From: Candidatus Obscuribacterales bacterium
Lineage (GTDB): Bacteria > Cyanobacteriota > Vampirovibrionia > Obscuribacterales > Obscuribacteraceae
Direction: 5' to 3'
Assembly: GCA_020054205.1 (NCBI GenBank)
Contig: JAGVLS010000014.1
Location: 62,001-126,000, forward strand
DNA length: 64,000 nucleotides
Shown here: piece by piece, positions 46,726-54,341 of the stretch
Numbering within the stretch: the stretch's first letter is position 1
How the letters are laid out: each line of letters opens with the position of its first letter
Made by a program: the position numbers and the translations under genes
Notes under the pieces: generated by a model
What the model was told of the DNA's origin: nothing
Seen by the model: the letters and a program-made list of their open reading frames with translations, nothing else
Database searches by the model: none

Positions 46726-48459
46726 TTACTCCTTACCTTTATTTTTTTCTTTAATTTGTCTTTGTCTAATTTTATTCAGACTATTTTCTACTTCCTTACG
46801 ATAAGGATTCCCATCATCAGCCGCTTCTAAAAAACAAAGGGCATTGTTAATCACAAGTTCTGGATCGGCTTGTTTATCTTTACTATAAACCCAATATAGT
46901 CCGTAATAAGCATTTGGGTGTTGAGGATCAGCAATCAAAGCTTGCTTGTAATGATCAACAGCAACATCGGGCATTTGCCGTGTAGCGTCCCCTAGTTTTG
47001 TTTGTCTCATAGCTTCATTACGCTGACTAATAATTTTACTCATACCTTGTTCGGCGCGCGAAGTAACTTCTGGAATTTCTTTTGCATAATTAAAGGCTTG
47101 CTCTGCTGAACGCAGGTCACCATCATAAAAAGCTTGTTCACCTAGAGTTAACAAATCATATGGGTTATTTTTATGATTGCTAATTACATTTTGGAAATGT
47201 TGTCGAGCTTTACGAAAATGATTTTGTGCTAATGCTTTTTCACCTTCGGATAATTCTATACTTTCTTGTAAATCTTTTGCTCCCGCTTTTATGACTTTAC
47301 CTTGTACATTTTGTTCGGTGACAACAGTTTGTATTTGATCCATCAATTGTTGCCAACCTGGTGGATATTGTCCTTCTTTACGTGCTTTGCGGAAATACAC
47401 TCGAGAAAGTCCCAGTAAAGCATTTGGATCATCCGGCTTGGAGGCTAAGACAGTTCGATATTCTGCCTCAGCAATATCCAATTTATCTTGTCTTAAAGCT
47501 AATTCTGCTAATTCTTGCCGCAGCGCCATGTCATTTGGCAATATTTCCAAAGCATCATGCAAACCAGCAATAGCCAATTCACCATCACCACGCATAGCAT
47601 AATATTGCGCCATATGTTTATACGGATCTGGATTGTGTGGCTCTTGCCTAATCGTCTCACGCCACGCAGACAAAGCCGCTGGTCCATCGCCTTGCCTTTG
47701 GTAAATATCTCCTTCTATTAATGACCAATCATGAGTGCGTGCCGACTGGGGAATATTATGCAATTCCATAAATGCATCTTCATTTTTTCCTTGCGCAGAT
47801 AATACTATTGCTTTCTGCAAACGAGCTGGATAATATGTGTTATCCATTTTTATAGCACTATCAACTAATTCTGGTGCTTCTTTGTCTTTTGGATCAAGTC
47901 GCAATAAAGCTTGTGCCAAGAGCGTGATATTTACTGGATTTTCTGCTAATTCAACTGATTTACGAAAAGGTTCGATAGCAGCTTCTGTTTCATCTTGTGT
48001 CATTTTGACCAAACCTAATGTTTGTTGAGCAATCACAATATTGGGATTTGCCTGTATTGCTTTTTTGCACAATGACTCAGATGCTTCCAAATATAAATCC
48101 CTTTTAGCTGGCGATGCTACAGTTTTAGAATGAACATAAGATACATATCCGCCGGCAGCTATTACATTTGGATTATCAGAAAAATTTGTTTTTGCTTTTT
48201 TCAAGATTTTTTCTGCCTGAACAATTTTGGCAGGCCATGATTGTTTTGCTAAAGCAACTGCTAAGCCTGCATAAGCATCCCCTGTTTGATCATCGCTGAC
48301 TAAACCCCTATACATATCTTCCGCTTGTTTATATTTATTGTCCAATAATAAGCTGTCAGCCTCAGTCAAAGATATTTCTTCAGCTGCCAGCAAATCAATT
48401 TTGATCACAAACAAACTTAAAACAACAAATGAAATAATACCTGCTTTTTTTAAGCACAT
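46726..48459 (-). CDS. Exported TPR protein
   Basis: About 577 residues from ATG 48459 (MCLKKAGIISFVVLSLFVIK, a signal peptide), the earlier ATG at 48567 being inside the upstream gene. Eight or more TPR-like pairs: LAGLHDALEILPNDMALRQE-type, AEAEYRTVLASKPDDPNALL, AVDHYKQALIADPQHPNAYY. Ends with a Lys/Glu-rich tail. The next gene starts 3 nt after the stop. A likely scaffold. Confidence 0.75.
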   Translation of the reverse strand: MCLKKAGIISFVVLSLFVIKIDLLAAEEISLTEADSLLLDNKYKQAEDMYRGLVSDDQTGDAYAGLAVALAKQSWPAKIVQAEKILKKAKTNFSDNPNVIAAGGYVSYVHSKTVASPAKRDLYLEASESLCKKAIQANPNIVIAQQTLGLVKMTQDETEAAIEPFRKSVELAENPVNITLLAQALLRLDPKDKEAPELVDSAIKMDNTYYPARLQKAIVLSAQGKNEDAFMELHNIPQSARTHDWSLIEGDIYQRQGDGPAALSAWRETIRQEPHNPDPYKHMAQYYAMRGDGELAIAGLHDALEILPNDMALRQELAELALRQDKLDIAEAEYRTVLASKPDDPNALLGLSRVYFRKARKEGQYPPGWQQLMDQIQTVVTEQNVQGKVIKAGAKDLQESIELSEGEKALAQNHFRKARQHFQNVISNHKNNPYDLLTLGEQAFYDGDLRSAEQAFNYAKEIPEVTSRAEQGMSKIISQRNEAMRQTKLGDATRQMPDVAVDHYKQALIADPQHPNAYYGLYWVYSKDKQADPELVINNALCFLEAADDGNPYRKEVENSLNKIRQRQIKEKNKGKE

Positions 48460-48484
48460 AGAAAAATTACAATTACTATTTGTT

Positions 48485-50293
48485 TTACTTATCACTCTTT
48501 TCCAACTCATTGGCTTTGTCCAGCTCTTTTTGTGCTTCTTTATGATCACCCAAATGTTCAAGGGCAATAGATAATTTTTTATGCAGAATCGATAAATTAG
48601 GCGCTAAAATTATAGCTTCTCTTAACTCGCCAGCTGCTTTCACCCAATTGTTATCTTTACTAAACTGTTCAGCCCTTTCCATATTAGGCTGAACCCTGAC
48701 TGTATTTATCATTTTAAGAGCAGAACCTGCTTCCGGTTCTTTAAATAAATCGCTTTGACGATAAGATGCAGCCGCTTCATCTAAATCTCCACGTTTTTGT
48801 AAAATATTTCCTTTTAAAAGCCAGGCATGCCCATCTTGAGGATCTTGTTCAATCATTGCTCCTATTTGTTGTAAGGCATTGTCAATATTATTAGCTAACA
48901 TAGCTTTTTCTACTTCAGCATAATCTTTGACTTTTTTCGCACTTACTTTTGGACTAGTGCTGGCTTGCGAACTACCAGTAGCAGACGCTGCTTGTGTTGT
49001 TTGACTGCTTTGTTTATTGTCTTTATTTATTGATTCAGGCGAAGCTGTTTGTCCTACCGTTTCATTTTGAGATGAGCCACCCAAACGACTTATAGCTAAT
49101 TTTAAATCTGGATCTATTAACGAATTAATTGCTTCCGCTTTATGGTAATATTCCATCGCTTTATCCATCTCATTTTGATGTTCTTTCAAACGCCCGAGAA
49201 TATACCACCAGCGTGCATTATCTGGTTCAGCTTCTGTAAACTTTTGAACTTTAGCAACACTTTCAGCAATTAATTCTGGCGAAGATAGTGCTGACCTAGC
49301 AACGGACTGATGATAGGCAACACGCGCTGTTCCTAATGCTTGATTTTTGGGATCTAGTTTAAAACACTGATCATAACAAAGTTTGGCATGTGGAAAATCA
49401 CCAGCTAATAAATAAGCCCCACCAAGCATCAAATAATTATCAAAGCTTTGTCTTATGGCTGTAGCTTCTCTAGCTACCTCAATAAAACTACGAATAGCAT
49501 CAGCATCGTTAGGATTTATTGTTACTGCTCGACGATAATCTACAGCAGCATTTTGCAAACGAATTATGCCGTATGATTTTCCTTGCTTTTTAGCAGTATA
49601 AGCAAATTCTTTATGGATGTCTCCTAATTGCCTATGACATGCACCTAAATCAATTTTGTCTTTTTCTTCCCAGGTTTTGCCAACAGCAGTACGTAATTCT
49701 GAAAATCCATCTACAGTTTTGCCTGCTTTACATAAAACTCTGCCGAGCTTAGCATGACTTGGTCCATCATCAAGCATTTTGACAAGTTTTCTATATTCAA
49801 CGATAGCAGTTTCATAATCTTGAGAAACATCAGCATCTTCAGCCATCAATTGTCTTACTTTGGCATTGGTTGGATCTTTTTTCAAATGTGTTAAACATTC
49901 ATCCAAATGAACATCAGCAGGTTGATTATTAGGATCTACATACAATGCATGTCTATATTGTTTTATGGCATTATAATAATCGCCTTTCCCTTTTAAAATA
50001 TCGCCATATCTTAAATGGGCTGCTGAAAGATTAGTTCTAAATGTTTGATTGCCTGGTGCATCATGCAGAGCAATTTCATGCTCACGAATAGCATCTGCCC
50101 ATAAACCTTTGCTACCTAATTCCACGCCACGATTATTATGCTCTAAAGGCGTTGTTGGATTTGGACTTTTTAAATAAACTCCTTGGCTGGTGGGAGTTGA
50201 TACTTTACGTGATCGTTTAGTTTTAGCTGATGCATCATCAATTAAAACGAATAACAACAAAGCGATAATTATCAGGCTAGTAAGAGTTTTCAT
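48485..50293 (-). CDS. Exported TPR protein
   Basis: A 602-residue protein with a signal peptide (to DDASAKTKR), TPR pairs over residues about 50-390 (NAIKQYRHALYVDPNNQPAD, ALDTARV-like; AAVDYRRAVTINPNDADAIR) and again 450-600 (AKKVKDYAEVEKAMLAN, KLSIALEHLGDHKEAQKEL), separated by a Ser/Gln-rich linker (about 410-450). First gene of the minus-strand run; divergent from the 50671 gene across 377 bp. Confidence 0.78.
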   Translation of the reverse strand: MKTLTSLIIIALLLFVLIDDASAKTKRSRKVSTPTSQGVYLKSPNPTTPLEHNNRGVELGSKGLWADAIREHEIALHDAPGNQTFRTNLSAAHLRYGDILKGKGDYYNAIKQYRHALYVDPNNQPADVHLDECLTHLKKDPTNAKVRQLMAEDADVSQDYETAIVEYRKLVKMLDDGPSHAKLGRVLCKAGKTVDGFSELRTAVGKTWEEKDKIDLGACHRQLGDIHKEFAYTAKKQGKSYGIIRLQNAAVDYRRAVTINPNDADAIRSFIEVAREATAIRQSFDNYLMLGGAYLLAGDFPHAKLCYDQCFKLDPKNQALGTARVAYHQSVARSALSSPELIAESVAKVQKFTEAEPDNARWWYILGRLKEHQNEMDKAMEYYHKAEAINSLIDPDLKLAISRLGGSSQNETVGQTASPESINKDNKQSSQTTQAASATGSSQASTSPKVSAKKVKDYAEVEKAMLANNIDNALQQIGAMIEQDPQDGHAWLLKGNILQKRGDLDEAAASYRQSDLFKEPEAGSALKMINTVRVQPNMERAEQFSKDNNWVKAAGELREAIILAPNLSILHKKLSIALEHLGDHKEAQKELDKANELEKSDK

Positions 50294-50670
50294 TAGTATC
50301 CAAAAAATTTGTGCTGATTGCCGATAGCAATATGATATTGATCTAATGACATTTTAGCTAGCTTTTTGGCAAATTTCTCACAATTCTCCATTTTGTCTAG
50401 ACATTCGTATCCAAATTAAAATCCCATTCTATGCTTTAAAATGTTGTCTGGACAACATTTTTCCCTTATATCTTAAAGTTTATATTGACAATAGTGTTAG
50501 AAACGATTAAGAATAAATCACCTCACTTTTGAGGTCCCACACTGCTAATAGAAGGCAATCTAGCAGAACGGTGTTTATTAAATAAGAGGCTTTAATAGCA
50601 CTTCTTTTACTATTTATTTAATGGCATCGGAAAACAGAAAGCATTTTGCCTTAGGCGGAGGCATTACTAA
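50294..50670. promoter_or_regulatory. Divergent control region with structured leader
   Basis: 377 bp between the TPR run and the T4SS-like locus. On the plus strand: perfect inverted repeat with 11-bp arms AAAATGTTGTC (50438-50448) and GACAACATTTT (50451-50461); a promoter-like TTGACA (50485-50490) with a poor -10 TAAGAA (50508-50513) at 17-nt spacing; then leader stem-loops CCTCA/TGAGG (50521-50534), CTGCTA/TAGCAG (50542-50566) and ATTAAATAA/TTATTTAAT (50577-50622). Finally GGCGGAGGC before the ATG. No small protein is obvious. Confidence 0.55.
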
Positions 50671-51726
50671 ATGAAATCTAGAAATATTGTTGCTCACACT
50701 TTGTTATTGGCTGTATTAAGTATGTACAGTTTCAATTCTTGTTATGGGCAATTGCCGCCAACTAATATGGGTAAATTTATTCATCAACCTGGAGATAATC
50801 AATATACTCAACAAACTCAAATGACAAGACACGGCACCAGCTATGTTGATACTAATGGCAGCGGACATGTAATGATGCCTAATAAACCAGCTGGAAATTC
50901 TGGGCATTTACCAATTAGTTCTGTACCAATGGGTGGGTCGCAACCAACTGGACCTAAAATTGATGTATCACTAGAGCCTATTTCTGCTGATGAACCAATT
51001 CCACCAGCTGGCTTTCCTCCTCTACCTTTAAGATTGGATTTACCTGTTGTAGCAACAGGTGTAGGCGGAATGGGAGCAGCTGCTTGGACAGGAAGTGGAG
51101 CAGCCGCTAGTTCTAGCGGACAAGCTAATGCAAAAGGTGGAGCAAGAGCTACTGGTTATCATCAACATTATGCTCATTATCAACCTGGTGCATTTGCTAA
51201 TGGTGGAGGTAATGCACAAGCTCCAGCAAGTGCAAATGTTTCTTCACAACCAGATAATTCTGCTGTCCCCGGTGTAGGAGCAGCAAATGAAAGTAGTATT
51301 GGTGGTTATTTAGGGCAAGGTCCTAAAGTGCAACATGCCCCTGGTACGCAAGTTGGCAGTGGATATTATAAATGTAGAGATGCATCTGCACCTATAGTTA
51401 CTCGCGGAGATTCATTCAATAGTAATACACCTGGTGTATCACCACCAAAATATTCAGCTGGTTCAGAAAAAGCATTACATAAATTAGGTAAAGCACCAGA
51501 TTTAAGTGCTAAAGATGATGCAGCAGGAGCTCCAGAGGCACCTACACCAGTATTAACCAGTCAAAGCACTACTCAAGATTTATCATTACCAGATGATGAA
51601 CATATGTCCAGACATTTTAATGATAGTAAAGGCAAACGCTTTATGAATCGCGTTGGTCGTTCTACATATCGCGTTGGTCGTTCAGTTGTAAGACGAGCCA
51701 GTGGTGCAGCTGGTATTGGCTTTTAA
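50671..51726 (+). CDS. Secreted Gly/Ala/Pro-rich protein of the T4SS-like locus
   Basis: A 351-residue protein with a signal peptide (to CYGQLPP). Middle is Gly/Ala/Ser and Pro-rich (GVGGMGAAAWTGSGAAASSS), with no catalytic motif. The C-terminus is basic (SKGKRFMNRVGRSTYRVGRS), a repeat of RVGRS coded by a tandem DNA repeat near 51655-51692. GGAGG stands about 12 nt before the ATG. First gene of the rightward locus; no family recognised. Confidence 0.62.
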   Translation: MKSRNIVAHTLLLAVLSMYSFNSCYGQLPPTNMGKFIHQPGDNQYTQQTQMTRHGTSYVDTNGSGHVMMPNKPAGNSGHLPISSVPMGGSQPTGPKIDVSLEPISADEPIPPAGFPPLPLRLDLPVVATGVGGMGAAAWTGSGAAASSSGQANAKGGARATGYHQHYAHYQPGAFANGGGNAQAPASANVSSQPDNSAVPGVGAANESSIGGYLGQGPKVQHAPGTQVGSGYYKCRDASAPIVTRGDSFNSNTPGVSPPKYSAGSEKALHKLGKAPDLSAKDDAAGAPEAPTPVLTSQSTTQDLSLPDDEHMSRHFNDSKGKRFMNRVGRSTYRVGRSVVRRASGAAGIGF

Positions 51727-51768
51727 TACTGCGATGGCATAAGATAGGGGAAACAGGGAGTTATATAT

Positions 51769-52458
51769 ATGAATAAGGTTTCGTGGTTACTAATTACCGC
51801 AAGTGCATTTACAGGAGTAATGCTTAGTCAAACGCCACTTAGTGCACAACAAATCAATCCTAATGCCAAGGAAAAAGTGAAATTTTATACTGCTCCCCGC
51901 CAAATTCAAATTATTGATGATAGACCAATAATTAGGGATTTCCGTGAAGCACCAGCCCAAGCAAGACCAATTAATTTGCCACCTGGACCAGTAGGAACTG
52001 CAAGTGGTTTTGGTGGCGGTGGCGCCGGTGCATTAGGTCCTGATGGTGGAACATTACCTTCAGGCGGTATGCCACTTAGTGGCGGAAGCGATCCTGGTTA
52101 TCGCTCAGATCCTGCGCAAGCAAATTCTGTTCCTTTAGATAAAGCAGATTTTGGACATAGACCATCTAATATCCCTGCTGGTGGTATTCGTCCAAAAGGT
52201 CCTTTACCTGGTGGCTTCTCAACTGGTGTGCATGCTCAATTGAAACCATTTGAAAAAACAGCTCCAATTGCTCAAGGTGCTGGACCTGCTCGCGGCATGA
52301 GCCGACCTGCAAGTCATGCTGCTAGTCGGGGACCAGAGGCAGCAAGTTATGGTGGTGGATATGGTGGCGATAGCTCAGCTGGCAATGCTTATGGTTCTGG
52401 TGGCAGTTCAACAGCTGTTAAAGGTGTTTTGTTGAACAGACTTAAAGGTAGCAGGTAA
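51769..52458 (+). CDS. Secreted Gly/Pro/Ser-rich protein of the T4SS-like locus
   Basis: A 229-residue protein with a signal peptide (to LSAQQINP). A short folded-looking part (VKFYTAPRQIQIIDDRPIIR) leads into a long Gly/Pro/Ala-rich region ending GVLLNRLKGSR, a basic terminus like that of the preceding protein. The two may be paired surface or matrix proteins. No catalytic motif seen. Confidence 0.6.
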   Translation: MNKVSWLLITASAFTGVMLSQTPLSAQQINPNAKEKVKFYTAPRQIQIIDDRPIIRDFREAPAQARPINLPPGPVGTASGFGGGGAGALGPDGGTLPSGGMPLSGGSDPGYRSDPAQANSVPLDKADFGHRPSNIPAGGIRPKGPLPGGFSTGVHAQLKPFEKTAPIAQGAGPARGMSRPASHAASRGPEAASYGGGYGGDSSAGNAYGSGGSSTAVKGVLLNRLKGSR

Positions 52459-52473
52459 TTCACTACTATATAT

Positions 52474-53916
52474 ATGATAAGGCGACTAATTTTAGTTTTA
52501 AGTGCTCCCGTATTGCTGACGGCTTGCAATGAAACCGGTCAGAATAATCAAAGCACGATGCAAACCAATGGTCGTTCTTTAAGTGTTCTTGGGAGCATAC
52601 GCCCAAAAGCAGATCCAAAAATAATTGAACAAATTCACCAAGAAGAAGCAGCGGCCAGACAAGAACAACTTTTAAGGGCACAAGCATTGAATAATTCAAT
52701 GCAAAATAATTCTTTGGATCCCAATCAACGTAATTTACCTGGTGTCGGCATGTCATCGGTAACACCGGATGGACAAAATCAAATGGCAAATAATTCTAAC
52801 CAGAATTCTTTTTGGCCATTTAATAGTGATAATTCTGCAAATACAAATGCATTAAATATGCAAACAAATAATCCTATAAATCATCCACCACAAACATCAA
52901 CAAATTCAGCAGCTAGTTATGGCAATTACAATAGCCCTTCTATGGCAACTGGTGCTTTAATTCCGCCACCACCAGCTGTTACATTGTCTACTCAAGCAGC
53001 AACAATGCCATATGGAGCTATGCCCGGTGGCGATCCCTACGCCAATGCTTATGCAAATCCATATATGAACCCGTACATGATGGCACCACCACAAGCACAA
53101 AACGCTGCCATGAGCCGTCCCAGTGGATTATTTGGTTCGGGAACAACATCTGTTAATAATGAAAATAGTGATAATGAAATTACTTACAAAAGTAAAAAAG
53201 CCAATATTGTTGTTATAACTCCAACTGGAATGGAATCACGCTCACCTTATAAACAAAGAGATGATTTAAGAATGTTGTGGAAAGGAGCAATTGCCAATTC
53301 AGATATATTGTCGGATTCCAAATTTACTCAGTCTTTAAATAAAGTAGATGTTTCATTACCCCAAGAGTCTAGTAAAGGATCAATATCTGTCCAACAAAGA
53401 CAAGTAGACAATACTTTTAAATCACAATCATTAGATAAGCACATACAAGCAACAGCTAAAAGAGTGCAGTCAGAACTAGTACAATCTTATTATCGCTACT
53501 TATATGCCTACAACAAATATTCTTTAGCTCAACAAAACGTAGCTGCCCGCAAGCAAGAAGTTGAGGTAGCAGAAAGTGCAGCTGAAAAGCAAAGAGCTGC
53601 TGCTGATTTGTCACAAGCACAAAATGAAGCAGAAAGCAGTAGAGATGACTTGAAAGCTTCCCAAAACGATTTAGCTGCAATCGCTGGCGCTCAATCTGCA
53701 CGAACAATTATTTCTCGAGTATCTGGAATTGCACCAAATTTAGACTCATTAGCTCAATCAGATAGTCCAGAGCCAAATAATATTAAAAGCAAAAATAACA
53801 ACAATGGATTTACAGGTTTCATTGGTTCTGCATTTGGTTTGGAAAAGGTAAAAGCAATAACAAAGAAAAAAACAAGCAGGATAAAGTCGAAAGTAATGGC
53901 TCAAGTAAAGATTTAA
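52474..53916 (+). CDS. Lipoprotein with coiled coil, 5' part of a frameshifted gene
   Basis: Signal peptide with lipobox LLTAC (Cys18), so an outer-membrane-targeted lipoprotein, consistent with lnt in the window. An Asn/Pro-rich linker (about 60-220), then a coiled-coil (about 325-400: QNVAARKQEVEVAESAAEKQ and SQAQNEAESSRDDLKASQND). The frame stops at 53916 soon after an A7 run (53866-53872), where the residues turn from family-like to a basic run (TKKKTSRIKSKV). A second frame, 53799-54317, continues the protein. See the entry for that frame. Confidence 0.7.
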   Translation: MIRRLILVLSAPVLLTACNETGQNNQSTMQTNGRSLSVLGSIRPKADPKIIEQIHQEEAAARQEQLLRAQALNNSMQNNSLDPNQRNLPGVGMSSVTPDGQNQMANNSNQNSFWPFNSDNSANTNALNMQTNNPINHPPQTSTNSAASYGNYNSPSMATGALIPPPPAVTLSTQAATMPYGAMPGGDPYANAYANPYMNPYMMAPPQAQNAAMSRPSGLFGSGTTSVNNENSDNEITYKSKKANIVVITPTGMESRSPYKQRDDLRMLWKGAIANSDILSDSKFTQSLNKVDVSLPQESSKGSISVQQRQVDNTFKSQSLDKHIQATAKRVQSELVQSYYRYLYAYNKYSLAQQNVAARKQEVEVAESAAEKQRAAADLSQAQNEAESSRDDLKASQNDLAAIAGAQSARTIISRVSGIAPNLDSLAQSDSPEPNNIKSKNNNNGFTGFIGSAFGLEKVKAITKKKTSRIKSKVMAQVKI

Positions 53917-54317
53917 TCTCTGCTGAAAAAACAAATAACGAGAGTAATTCCCCAGAACCCGCATCAGGAGCGGCAAAAGAGACAAAAGCCTCAAATTCGG
54001 GATCTCCCGATCGCAATGGGGGAAACCACATACTTTTTAATCTGAGGGATGTACAAACTACCCCACGTAAATCTATACTTAAAGTTGCAATTCGCAATAC
54101 AACCAATAATGAGTTTAACTTCAATCCTGAAGTAGTCTCTGTTTCTGAAGGTAATCATAAACTCGCTGAAGCCTCAATAAGGGCAGAGTTTGATTCTACA
54201 GTTGTTCCCCCCAACCAAGAAGTTACAGGAACTATTACCATATTTGGTCGCCCGTGGAATGATAAGTTGAACGTATCGCTTTCCGATGGTGGACGCATAA
54301 TCCAATTACGCAGATAG
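53799..54317 (+). CDS. 3' part of the lipoprotein, reached by -1 frameshift
   Basis: A frame open from 53799 to the TAG at 54315 without any usable start codon. After the A7 run it reads NKQDKVESNGSSKDLISAEK, then a beta-rich domain ending with FNLRDVQTTPRKSILKVAI, EVTGTITIFGRPWNDKLNV and SLSDGGRIIQLRR. Joined with the preceding frame it gives about 614 residues. The stop is 24 nt before the next gene's GTG. Explanations: programmed or transcriptional slippage, a real inactivating indel, or a sequencing/assembly error in the homopolymer. Confidence 0.72.
   Translation, partial: QQWIYRFHWFCIWFGKGKSNNKEKNKQDKVESNGSSKDLISAEKTNNESNSPEPASGAAKETKASNSGSPDRNGGNHILFNLRDVQTTPRKSILKVAIRNTTNNEFNFNPEVVSVSEGNHKLAEASIRAEFDSTVVPPNQEVTGTITIFGRPWNDKLNVSLSDGGRIIQLRR
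53866..53872 (+). other. A7 run at the frameshift of the lipoprotein gene
   Basis: GAAAAAAAC, in the first frame read AAG-AAA-AAA-ACA. Re-reading one base, or an eighth A in the RNA, links the two frames as AAA-AAC-AAG-CAG. A dnaX-like A-AAA-AAG site is not exactly present. Confidence 0.65.
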
Positions 54318-54341
54318 CGATAACCAAGGGTAACAATACAA

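Noticed and set aside
9900-50670. CRISPR arrays, insertion sequences or phage integrases
   Set aside because: No regularly spaced repeats, transposase motifs or integrase genes were found; the short inverted repeats are isolated.
53763-53800. A possible upstream extension of the second lipoprotein frame
   Set aside because: Stops at 53763, 53778, 53784 and 53796 close this frame, so the shift must lie after 53799.
53819-54124. A minus-strand open frame of 101 codons opposite the frameshift region
   Set aside because: The plus strand gives a convincing continuation of the lipoprotein; the antisense frame has no domain or ribosome-binding site.
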